64,000 nucleotides of DNA from Asterias amurensis (Eukaryota > Echinodermata > Asteroidea > Forcipulatida > Asteriidae), in contig NC_092662.1 of the NCBI RefSeq assembly GCF_032118995.1, forward strand, positions 17,249,701 through 17,313,700, in the 5' to 3' direction. The stretch's first letter is position 1, and every line of letters begins with the position of its first letter. Below the pieces are notes generated by a model. It ran no database searches. It was not told where the DNA came from and saw only the letters and a program-made list of their open reading frames with translations. Shown one piece after another: positions 24,500-35,112 of the stretch. The position numbers and the translations under genes were made by a program.

Positions 24500-25539
24500 T
24501 CAATACTAAAATAAACCATTTTGGCCACATATAAATAACAAAACAGGTTTTTATTGGCAATTGAACTACTATTTATCACAAGAGTCAGTAAAACAAACTT
24601 GCATTGCCATGGTGATCACAAAATTTCCTGAACGAATTCCAAATATTGTTCCGTATAAATTAAATAATTTGTGTGCAGAATCTTGTCAACAGCCAAAAGG
24701 CCAAGCGATCCAAGCCTAATTTCATATCATTGCTAAGCAAAAATGAGATGTTAAGCTGTTTTTTTTATATGCATTATTCTCTTGTGGTCTTGCATTTGTA
24801 TAGCAGCTCTATGTGATATATTTGTAAATGGTAATAATGAAATGTAAACAAAGGAAACAGCAATAGCTCAATATAAAATCAGTTTTTGAGAAAAGTTTTT
24901 TGTTTCAACAAACTAGTCTTCTCTCAAAACTGTCTTTGCTGAAACCACTAGATATCGTCAGCATTTCAGTGACTTTTGTTAAGTATGACAGGCGGCCAAA
25001 GATTGTGTAGTGAACTAGTGAGCGTAGCTTTATTCTACACAGCAGGACCGAATGACATCAACTGCTTACGTATAAATTCTGCTCTTGAGCCCAGTTCCTG
25101 CATGGCAAAGCGAATTTTGGTCACACAATAATCAATTTCTTTTTTGTGACGGAAGAAATTCGCTTCGTACAAAGCAGTAGCAGTCGGGATGAACTGGGCT
25201 TTAGGCCGCTCTGTGAAGTGTGTTTTTCAAACAGCCATAAGTGTTTGTAAGAGCATGATTTTGGAGTAAGCAGCATTAGGAAATTGGCCATCGATCCATT
25301 GTATTATACACAATAGTAAAACTAATTTACAACGATTCGTTTATAATCTGTAAATAAGTAGGCCTAGTCTTATTTAATAAACCTCCAGAAATCTTTTGTA
25401 AATTAAAAAATGTGAGATAGTAAATCATGCGCATTTGTGGAAGCTATTGAAAGAATTAATAAAAGTGCTGAGAATATTTTATACTCTAGAGTCATTCATC
25501 AAGACAATGATCGAAATCTAACGGGAAAACAATTCATAA

Positions 25540-25645
25540 AGCTGCTCATGCTTAAAGCCACTGGACACCTTTGGTAATTGTCAATGACTAGTATTTTCAC
25601 TTGGTGTATCCCAACATATGCATAAAATAACAAACCTTTGAAAAT
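25540..25645. mobile_element. Truncated family A MITE joined to a family B scrap
   Basis: 'ttaaagccactggacacct' plus 'ttggtaattgtcaatgac' marks a family A left half that stops after 'caaacctttgaaaat'. Just before it, 'aattcataaagctgctcatg' resembles a family B end. The right half of family A is missing. Confidence 0.65.
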
Positions 25646-26084
25646 AAAACAGCCACAGTCAAGTCATCAAATGTATACAAAATTTAAACATTTGTCTAAT
25701 AGCAAGAGCTTTTGCTGATGCTATTTGCTCACTGCTTCCACGTTTACTCCTTCATTTGAGAATCATAAATGGTTTATCCAATCATCGTTCACGATCATTG
25801 AATGAAAGGAAATAAGTTTTCCTTAATTTAGTTTTAAAGGGGAGTCTACAGAGACTGACTGATTTGTATATATTGTGTATATACACCGTGCTAGAGATGC
25901 TAAAATGTAAATGTAGAGTCTGGTTACCAGACCAAGATTCTTAGGTGGTTAGCACAAAGTGTTTGATAAGCATAAAGTAGGGAGGTACCAGTCACAATTG
26001 TAACTTGGCTGGTAACATGTTTTTTATAAAGCAAGTTGTGGCTTTTAGGAAACTCTTTGTTCAAGAATATAGTTTGTGCATTAA

Positions 26085-26270
26085 TGTCATCAAGTTGCTA
26101 TCTTACTGTCAAACCAATGATGAAACTGTTGAAATTAACAAACTTGTACTAATTTTGTAAACGCAACGCACGCGACGCACAGGATTGGCCAATGAACAAC
26201 CTCCTGTTGGGCTCTAGGATCGGGGTGCCCTTCTCAAATGGCGCTGTGTGCGTAAGGTCTCTTCAATCTC
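26085..26270. mobile_element. Decayed family D MITE
   Basis: It shares 'attggccaatgaacaacctc', a GC-rich 'cgcaacgcacgcgacgcac' block and a right end 'gcgtaaggtct' with the 21018-21182 copy. The left end is degraded. Confidence 0.6.
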
Positions 26271-27548
26271 AGCCCATCTAATGAAGTTGAGCAAGTCAAT
26301 CCATAAAGCTGCGACACACATAACAACTGCTAAGCACAACAAAAATATTGCTTGCAGAATTTGTTTACCAGCCAAAGTACTGTTTAACATTACTCGTGAC
26401 TGGTTCCAAATTGTTATTATCAACACTTTCTGCTCACTAGCTTGATGGCCAAGGTATACAATTTCCATACATGCTTACCAAAAACTTCTGTGAAATGTTT
26501 TGAGCTTAGCAGCTCAGTGGATGTTGTATAAAAATAAATTAATGTTTGATGGCGAACTAATGTTAAATAAAGCAAAAATGGACTCTCTGCCCAGATGATA
26601 TTCACCTAAATAAATCTACTCCAGAATTGTAACTCAGTGGGTTAGTGCCAAATGTTGCTCAAGATATGCACGTCAATTGTGTAAAGTAGGTAGAATTAGT
26701 ACTTAGGTTTGGACTTCAGGCTAGCTTGTGAAACTAACACCAGTTAGGTCAACTGTGATAACTAATAACATTCTTATGATCACTAAAAGTCACTCAATTC
26801 AAGGCATGTTACAAGACGATCTGGTGTTCCAATAGGGATGGGATGTGTTTATTTAAAACCTAGTACAATAATATTTGTATATTACTTGACAGAGGTGAAA
26901 CCAGTACCGAATCAGGGAAATGAAAAAATGTTAAGCAAATAATTTGAGAATGTTTTACTAAACTTGATTTAGTTAATTTATTTGTTTGTTCGTTTGTTTG
27001 TTTGTTCACTTATTTGTTTATTTTTTCTTTATTTATTTAATATTATTCAGTGTTTATTGTTCTTTTTATTATTTGTTGGGGTCCCACTTTTTCTTCTTTA
27101 ATCCATTGTATGAGCTCTTTGTGACACTTAGTGCAACTTAACATGATCCAACAAAGTTTGATTTCCAAAGAGAGCTTTATTAGGTGGAACTCAGTGGCCA
27201 AAGTTTAATTCTTTCCTAACAAATCCTCTGCTGTCCCCGCCCTGGATCAAGAAGAGCCTGATGAATTCAGTACTTCATATCTGTACAAAACATGCCGTAC
27301 TAAAGTTTAGCATTGATTTTCCAGGGGACTCTTTGCAGAAGTAAATCATTTTATGTGAGCTCATATAGATGGATTCTGTACTTTGGGTTTTTCTGTCAGG
27401 TTTTGGTTATATTCATCATCACTTTGGAAGAGGGTATGGCTGTTCAACAGACTAGTATCTTAAGATGTTAAGACAATTATCTGCTTCTTCTCCCAAACTA
27501 AGAATGATAATTAAGATTTCTCTAGAAACAAGACTTATTAGTCATTAT

Positions 27549-27870
27549 AGATGTTAAATTTGCGTCGGGGATAAAGATAGTTATTTGTTTTTTACCCTTA
27601 CACCGATGTGTTTGAGCACCGTATACTCAGTGCTTTCTCAAGTTCTGTAAAAAAAATCACAGGCACATCACTTGGGTGGGATTCAAACCCATGACCTTTG
27701 TCAATCTAGAGCAGATGTCTTACCAACTAGACCACCGAGATTGCCTGGTAGCTAGAGGCAGTTCGAATCCAAGGTCAGAGGAATCCCACCCGAGTAATAT
27801 GCCTGTGATTTTTTCACAGAATTTGGGAAAATACTGAGTACACAGTGCTTACACACATCGGTGTACGGGT
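27549..27870. repeat. Two copies of SINE family H in inverted orientation
   Basis: 27549-27750 is a minus-strand copy. Reversed, it reads 'ggtggtctagttggtaagac' (A box), 'gtcatgggtttgaatcccac' (B box), 'gtgatgtgcctgtgattttt', then a tail with 'cggtgta' and 'ctttatccccgacgcaaat'. 27751-27870 is a plus-strand copy with a broken head but the same body ('atatgcctgtgattttttc', 'actgagtacacagtgctta', 'acatcggtgtacgggta'). Other copies are at 33424-33591, 34995-35112, 38420-38512 (antisense tail) and 41060-41120 (antisense head). Confidence 0.8.
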
Positions 27871-29040
27871 AATATTTAAATCATATTTGTATTAGTAGTG
27901 TGTGGTGTCTCTTTTGAATTGTGTAGGTCAACATTGTATTGTTATAGCTCTTACAGTATTTATGTTTCTGTACATTTGTGTAATAAAATGTCAATGCAAT
28001 AAAAAAAATCAAGCAACAAATGACGACCAGTTTGAATTGGCTTTTGGTTCATTTTTGTAAATTTAATTTAAATATCATTATCTTTATGGAAGCACTTTCT
28101 TTTTCAAGGACAATTTTAGTATTGTACAGTTTGCATATCTAAAATACAAACATAAACTATATCAAGTACATATTTAGGTATTATTTGTTTTGTAAGTGCG
28201 TAATTTAAGTCCTTTGCATGCTTTCCAGTCTTGGAATTATCTTGGTTCTTCAGTATTTTATAATAATACATCTGTTTTCTGTTCTTAATTCCCCTCCCCT
28301 TATTTTAATATTATAGTCTACTTTTTGCATTATTCATTAGACAGGTAACAGTTAACCAATCACAGTCTCACAAATTCCAAGAGTTATCTTCATTGACCAA
28401 TCGAAACACTTTATCAAAATTTCCCCAAAATTTGCTTTCTTATTCAAATTTATCTGGCTGGTGTCTTGTGGGAGATTGTCCCTCAAGCAAAATGGTTTCC
28501 AGTCCAGTTTAATGACGGCCCTACTCTTCTGGCCTAAACAGCGCCCTTGTGGCTGACTTACAGACAACAATTTTAGCCAGATAACATTGATGACGATTGG
28601 AGGTGAGTTGGTTAAGTTTTTATGATCATTAATTCGTTTCAGAATGAACAAATTCGTGGGAAATTCTGATCAGCAGTGTTGAAGTTTTGACTTGGTTGAC
28701 TGTACTGTGGACATGTTGGGTGGGGGCAGGTGCAGAGGTTTGGGGGTGTTTGTAGTTTAATAGGGTTTAGACTAGTCAAGGGTGTTATAATCAATACAAT
28801 ACTATTATAGTATTTTAAAAAGGTCTTCATCTATCAAACCTTAACATATTCTAATTCATATTTGTTTGCTTGATTAGATTGTCTCCCCAACCGGGGAACT
28901 CGGCAAAGCTCCCGCAACAACCATTATTTTCTCCCATATATAAAGTTTCATCTATGATTATGAATTGCACGCGACCAATCAGTAGTTTAGATTAAGTAAC
29001 TAAACAACAATCGCTATTATTGTCATTATGAAATCAGTAG

Positions 29041-29105
29041 GGAGCTTGGTAGGATTGGAACCCTCAACCTTGAGATTGCATGTCCTGCAGTCAATCCGCT
29101 TGACC
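29041..29105 (-). repeat. tRNA-derived SINE head (antisense)
   Basis: Read in reverse it gives 'gtcaagcggattgactgcag' and 'tcaaggttgagggttccaat', i.e. degenerate A and B boxes, related to the copy at 12180-12260. A further scrap with 'cgaaccctcaaccttgtgat' is at 29622-29660. Confidence 0.5.
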
Positions 29106-29214
29106 ATGTCCACACGTTAGTAACATCTTATACAGTTGTCCTTTATTATTTGGACCAATGGAATGTTATTTATAAATTTCCAGTAAAGCGTACCTGACTG
29201 TGGCGTACATAAAG

Positions 29215-29330
29215 TGGGTTCGAGTCCTGGTCTTGTGTTCTTAGTAAGCAAGACACGTAACCACGATTGCTTTTGTCCTCCGGATGGCGGGGCTCGCGAT
29301 GCCATAGGTTCTGTGTATTTATTATGACTA
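29215..29330 (+). repeat. SINE body immediately upstream of the four-TM gene
   Basis: 'gtgggttcgagtcctggtct' is a B-box-like block, followed by 'agtaagcaagacacgtaacc' and 'gcttttgtcctccggatgg', then 'gccataggttctgtgt'. This is a SINE body of the same group as 16690-16800. It ends about 50 bp before the start codon at 29381, so the leader of the four-TM mRNA is probably spliced in from further upstream. Confidence 0.55.
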
Positions 29331-29380
29331 TTGTACAATTCATCCATAGCAGCATCAAGATCCATGCGCTCTGTCTAACC

Positions 29381-32300
29381 ATGGGAGGTTTACTTGGCAA
29401 CCGTATGGTTGTCTTGGGTATGAGTCTGTTTGCTGCCCTCTATCTGCTTGCTGGGTCTATGATGGCCGTCGTTGGGATTGTTGCTATGCATCTTATTCCT
29501 CATCTGTTTACAACAGGATCAGTCATCTGGGTTGGAGTTTTGGTAAGTGACAAAATTGAAAAGGGTTCACTCTTTTTTAATGTGGTTACTAGGAATGAGA
29601 TATTTCAGACTTTTATCTGAATTCGAACCCTCAACCTTGTGATTGCAAGCACGCCACTTTTTCTTCTACATATTGAAAGAGATAACGCTCTTTGATCTAT
29701 GTCTTAACTCTGTGGCACTCTACATCTCTTAGATCCCCAACTTAATTGATGAGTTATTCCGCTCTGAGTCTGTGCTGATCTTCCGTCAACCACCACCCAT
29801 CCCTCTTCAACCACTTGGATCTTTGATATTTGCTTTCTTTCCTCACTTGTGAACTTCTTCATCTTCTTTTCAATCTCTTGAATCAACCCTGTCTTAGTGA
29901 ATGTCTTACTTTACCTGCAGGTGTTTGTTATTGGAGTGGTTCTCCTCCTACTCTCGGTCTGTACTCAGCATGTGTCCATCATACAGGTAATTTCTGAACA
30001 TCATTTTGTCTTGGAAGAAACTACCCTTAAAACAATCTATAAAAACTATCCTGTAATTAAAGATTTCAATGACGGTGATGTTCGGGTCTCTTTTCTATCC
30101 TTCTAAGGGGTTAGATAGCAGCCTCGGGCAGAACCAGGGGTGGTTTACCAGGGGGTGGGGGTAGCAAACTCATAAGAAGCGGAGATGTTTTTGGTGTAGT
30201 GGTAAGGACTTCCCTGCTACTGTACCCCCGTGATCCAGAAGTGAATCTGCGTTAATAAAACATTACTTCTAGGCGACAAGGCCTGATGCTTCACCTTTGA
30301 AAGGACATGGGCACACAAGGCATTCTGACCTTGGTAAATGGCCAAGGGCAATGGAGGCAATTGCCTCTGTTGCCTTCTAATTGTATCAGGCCTAACGTTT
30401 TGCTGTTATCATTTGGCTGCTTTGAAATTATACAACTTACAGTTAAACTTGAGTTAAATTTGAACTATTTGCCCTCTCACAGTCATGACTTTAAGTTTAT
30501 GTTCTGTGTTTTTCTTCCCAGAGTTACATAATGTTTCTACTGTGCGTTCTTGTTCTGATCTTCACCATCGTTAACATCGTCCTGATGGAGATAGTGGAAT
30601 GGGATTATTTAGAAGTCAAAAAGGCGGCTGATGCTTCTGATGATGACTTGCGTAAATCTGAGAACAGTCTTATCTTCCTCAGTAAGTCCAGTCACAAGAG
30701 GGTTCTTCTATCACTTCATCAAAACTTGTTAAATTTTGATATTCATTTTATTGATTCAATTATTATCACGTAAATTAAATTTTCTTAATTTGTCCGGTTA
30801 AGTTGCAACCATCTCCTTCGTAAACAGAACTTAAATATTGTATATAAAGCAGAAAAACCGACAAAACCAAGTCCATGAAAATGTTCACAGCTAGGTTCAA
30901 GAATTGTTTATTTCATCTCTTTTTGTTTTAATGACTTCTATGCTACTGTTTTTGGACTTTTAGAAAGTGTTACTGGTTTTGCAATTGTATCATCACTTTT
31001 GGTAACAACTCTTTCTTACATTATAATGAATTATTTTGTATTTGTGTCTGTAGGTTATCTCCTTGGACTTCTAGGCAGTGTGATTGGTCTTGTGTCTTCA
31101 TTTTTTGGGACAATTTATGTCTACTTTACTTTAACTTTACCACTTCTCAAAGCTGAAAAACAGAGCAAGCCACAGTATCGAGTGGAGATCAGGAAACAGA
31201 GTTATATCAAACACAAAAAGCAACCTCTACGCAAATTCAACTTCAAGGTAACTTTTTTCTTAATTCCATTACGGCTACCATTGGAACCCTGTCCTTTAGG
31301 CCCCAATCTTATTTTATAGCGTTACTCGCTCTTGAAATCTTTTACAAGTACTGCAAGTCATGTTTTTACAATGATGCAAATCAGATACTGCAAAAAGATG
31401 GAGACACTGTGAGCTCCAGCCAAACAGTTTTGCTTAGCAAGGCTGCTTAGCAGGACAGCTAAAGTTAGCTTCAGCACTGTGTTAAACAGTTTTTTTGACC
31501 TCAGCAGGTCAAAGTCATCATTAACCAATCAGTTGTCTACCCTTTTAAAAAGGAGACAAACCTTTTCTGGGTCGGTCTTAACAAGAATTGGCTAAAAGAC
31601 GAGATGGTTGCCCAAGTATTAATACAACCTCCTTCTCTTGTCAACAGCTGACACCACCCCCAGAGGTCCAACTCACTGCCCCATCAACAACCTGGAGCTC
31701 TGGAGAGTCGGACCTTTACCATGTCAGTTGGGTTTATGAAGACCAAGCTGCTGGCCAGCAGAAGGACAAAGCTGATAACAACAACGATGAACCTAACGAT
31801 AACAGGGTATGCCTTACAAAATGTATTTTCCCCTTGAATGAGCCCTGGTAATCTCATCGTCAACATTTGGCAAAGACTTGTTTGTGGTCGCCTGATCCTC
31901 AAATTGTAACGGGGGCACATCCCTTCATGAGCCCATCACCTGTTCTCTTTCAATCGCTGCTCTTACCTCAGAAATCTGACTTTCATGAAATGATTGACAG
32001 TTACTTTTCGATCTCTCTCAGTCTGTCTTCTGAAGATGTGATTAAAAAAACAAGATGATTAAGATTTTGCTCTTTGGAGGAAGATCCTCAGCTACTCGCT
32101 GTGCAAATGCCACACGTACCCCAGTGCCAGACTGCCATATGAACCCGCTCTTCATACTTAAGATTTGTTTTTAAATTTATGTACCAACTGAACAAGAAAT
32201 GGCTTTCAAAATTAAACCACCATTATTAATCCAAAAACAAATTTGGGTTCATTTTAAAGAATTGTGTGTGTTTTCCCATCAACAGGCACTCATGAATGAG

Positions 32301-32510
32301 ATCAAAGCGAGGGTTAGTTCTCGAAGACCACCCAGTCCAACCTCATATGATGTCACTGCACAGATGAACCTCTATCCCATTCTAGATGAAACCAGCAGTA
32401 ACCAGTCAGAACCGGTTCGAGGCAGAATAGGCCAGTTGCCACCAAATGCTAGAAGTAGTTTCCAGAGAAAGTCTGTTGATCCTCTTACTGAGGAGTGTAC
32501 AAAGCTGTAG
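29381..32510 (+). CDS. Four-transmembrane protein of unknown family, six coding exons
   Basis: Exons: 29381-29542, 29921-29986, 30522-30681, 31054-31247, 31648-31806, 32286-32510 (TAG). Phases are consistent (0, 0, 1, 0, 0) and give 321 aa. The start 'aaccatggg' is a good initiation context. Four hydrophobic segments are seen: about residues 8-36 (VVLGMSLFAALYLLAGSMM), 42-68 across the first junction (VFVIGVVLLLLSV), 77-101 (IMFLLCVLVLIFTIVNIVL) and 131-162 (YLLGLLGSVIGLVSSFFG). After them comes a basic stretch (residues 165-195) and a hydrophilic, Ser/Pro-rich cytosolic tail ending EECTKL. The layout resembles CD20/MS4A-like or MARVEL-like four-pass proteins, but I do not recognise a specific orthologue. 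The tail is encoded by separate exons with no clear motif. An acceptor-like 'ccatagcag' at 29345-29353 suggests a spliced 5' UTR. No homology search was possible. Confidence 0.75.
30279..30393. repeat. Family C interspersed element
   Basis: It runs from 'aggcctgatgcttcacc' through 'gggcaatggaggcaattgcc' to 'gtatcaggcct', with inverted ends. It sits in the intron between exons 2 and 3 of the four-TM gene. Confidence 0.7.
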
Positions 32511-33344
32511 TTTATTAATCGGCTATGAAGACAAATCTTATCAAGAAATTAGTAATGACCTGTTGAAACTGGTTCCAACCAGATTGGGCCAGTTTTCACC
32601 CAATCCTATAGTAGATAGGGGGCTCTTTAGTTTCTTGTTGTGGAATGTAATTGTAAGTGAGTTATTTTGATGATGAACTACAGACAGCTTTCTGGATATT
32701 AAGAATAAATGCCAGTCAGAAGTAGATGAAAAGTAGAATCCAGTTTTGACAATTAATTTATTTAGAAGTAGGGCCTATGTGTGCTCGGTCGTTATTTTGT
32801 GTAAAAAATTGTTATTTATTGAGCATGTTTTACAGGTCTTAATTTTTGAATTAATTTTTGACACTTTTTCTTATTACTTTTTTTTTGATCTGTATAAAAC
32901 AATCAGCAAGAAAAATATTCCTGCTCAAAAACAAAATGTTGATATAACTAATCAAAGAAAGAACTTTGAAACTTAAGATTAAGATTAATTATTAAATTGA
33001 GGTAAAACAAAGATGAACAGATTGTTTGATATAAAATTGTACTTTTATGTAAATTATTTATTCCAAAGAAACATTATTTTTCAAGACATTAATTTGACCT
33101 ACTTTCTGATACATTAATTTTGTTTATATCTAGTGGATAATAATAGTTTTCTCTGAAGTGTATTATGGCAAAACAAGGAATTCATCCACTAATAAAAACC
33201 ACTTGTGGAAAGTGATCTTGTTCAAAGCTTGTCAAGATTGTGAACTTTAAGTAAAACAGTGTATGACTACCAACTTTATCCGCTTAAAATTATGAACTGA
33301 GAACGTTTTCGATAAGGAAACATGCTAGTTTTTTGTTTGTTTAA

Positions 33345-33382
33345 TTTTTTTTTTTTTTTTTTTTTTGGGGGGGGGGGGGGGG
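33345..33382. repeat. T22-G16 double homopolymer
   Basis: A run of about 22 T is directly followed by 16 G. Such a pair is prone to slippage and assembly error. It precedes a SINE copy by about 40 bp. Confidence 0.9.
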
Positions 33383-33423
33383 TATTTGTTTTAATTACTT
33401 TATAGCAAGAATTATATTATATT

Positions 33424-33591
33424 ATAGGTAAGACACTGCTCTAGAATTGCAAGGGTCGTGAGTTCGAATCCCACCCAAGTAATATGCCTGTGATTTTTTT
33501 TTCTCTCTGAGTTTACAGTGCAAAACACATTGGTGTATGGGTAGAAACCAAAATTAATATTCTTTATCCCCGATGCAAATTTAACATCTAA
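33424..33591 (+). repeat. SINE family H, nearly complete sense copy
   Basis: The head is 'aggtaagacactgctctag', the B box 'gtgagttcgaatcccaccc', then 'agtaatatgcctgtgatttt', 'cattggtgtatgggta' and the tail 'ctttatccccgatgcaaatt' plus 'taacatct'. The conserved tail defines the family. Confidence 0.75.
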
Positions 33592-33639
33592 GAATTATAC
33601 TTTTTGCAAAGTGCAGTACAAATTGTCATGCGCCCTCTC

Positions 33640-34090
33640 TAGTTCAATTTGAAGACGGTTAAATCTATCAAACATGGCGGGAGTCTTGAGTGATGTCTCT
33701 ACCCACATGACTGTTGCATATATCCAGACGCGGGGCCACTTTCACTACCTAGACCATCCATGATGCTTCCTGCTTGGTCATCAAAGGCTAGAGCATTTGA
33801 AAGGTAAGATTCAGAGTGATTTGTATGTATGAAACAAGTAAATTTTGGGTGGGTTGTTCTTTTTCTTAATTCACACTGTCAACCGTGAAGTGCCAAAGAA
33901 AGTCGGGTACCGGGCCGGTTGTCACTTAACAGCAGATACACATAATATAGGAGTCGGGGTACTTGACGGGTTCTGATGCCGTGACGCGGTCATTCAAAAT
34001 GGCTTCCAGTCATGCTTGATTTCGTATTGTTAACGCCGTGGATGAAATACAAACATTTGGTGTGATTTAAAGTATCTGCAGGTAAGCTTT
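33640..34090 (+). promoter_or_regulatory. Possible promoter / non-coding first exons, antisense to the TIR gene
   Basis: The patch is richer in CpG than its surroundings. It contains 'aaacatggcggga', a YY1-type element also seen at the TBC1D13 start. Two donor-like sequences follow short exon-like stretches: 'gaaaggtaagat' near 33801 and 'ctgcaggtaagc' near 34079. ATG frames from here close within about 30 codons. A transcript would run towards the minus-strand TIR gene. No RNA evidence is available. Confidence 0.25.
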
Positions 34091-34994
34091 ATTGTGTAGT
34101 TTATGCAAGTTCAATATGTAGAATACGAATCATAGTTTGTGAGTCTTACATGGTAAAAACAAATAGTCAGAAAACGGTAAATTTGTTCTGGACAATATTG
34201 TCACTGAGTCGGACGTTGATGTTGGTCGCATTATTAATGTAACACACGGTCGTTGTTTGGTTTAACACACGGGTGAAAAACCAACACCAGTAGTTTTTTT
34301 CAAAGTATCCTACCAAAATTTTCTGAAGATAATTGAGTTTCTTTTTAAGACATTTGAAAAAACTTCCTCTCATTGATCAGTAGATTTAACAAGAAAATAA
34401 CTTTGAACAAGTATTGTGTCTATAACCATGAATAGTGAAGGATTTTGCCTGTTTATCACTCGGTGTGCTTACATTTGACCTTTCTAGAAAATAATTGAAT
34501 ATTAATTAGCCCTAATAGCAAGGTATACTTCGATAGCTTTCAAAGCGTAGATCATGGATTGATTGAAATAACTCAATGCCTTTATAACATCCGACACAAC
34601 TGCTGAAGAAACACACAACAAAATGACAGCCAAGCTTTAAATGTCACAATGTAATCTAACAGTATAATTTTATTCAGGTTAAGAATAAGTGAGGTTTATA
34701 ATGGAAGACACCTTCAAAGGAGTTGAAGTTTATTTACAAAAGTTTGTGTCTACTGAGTATATAATTCGAAATTCTATCAGACATGTATTGTTAACAAATG
34801 TCTGCTCAGGCAGACATGGTAAACATTAGGCATTTGAGTAAATTTTCAGTACAGTTATTGACCTTTCGTCTCTGACCTCTGACCTCTGACCCATAACCGA
34901 ACTGAGACTTGGAAGAGGAACATTAGCCTGGTCCCTTTTTGCGAAATGGGAATAAGACATGTCCTTGTTGATGTGTATACTGGAAAACTGGACA

Positions 34995-35112
34995 AAGGCG
35001 ACAACATTTGGGTTCGAATCCCACCCCATATTACAGGACTCTGGGAAGTACTGAGCACTTTTACAGTAGGCTACTTTATATACACATCAGTGTGAGAGCA
35101 AAAACCAACAAG
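34995..35112 (+). repeat. SINE family H fragment
   Basis: It retains the B box 'tgggttcgaatcccacccc' and body 'ggactctgggaagtactgag' with 'acacatcagtgtgagagc'. The head and the 'ctttatcccc' tail are lost. Confidence 0.65.

Larger units (their letters stand above)
24300..29380 (+). other. RABGAP1-like 3' UTR and intergenic spacer
   Basis: No coding exon was recognised. Candidate polyadenylation signals on the plus strand are AATAAA at 25455 and a strong pair at 27982-27987 and 27998-28003, followed by an A run. The distal pair would give a 3' UTR of about 3.7 kb holding several mobile elements: a MITE at 24329, fragments of families A, B and D, and a SINE pair at 27549-27870. T-rich TTTG/TTTA repeats lie at 26969-27045. 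The spacer before 29381 contains two tRNA-derived SINE pieces. Confidence 0.5.
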
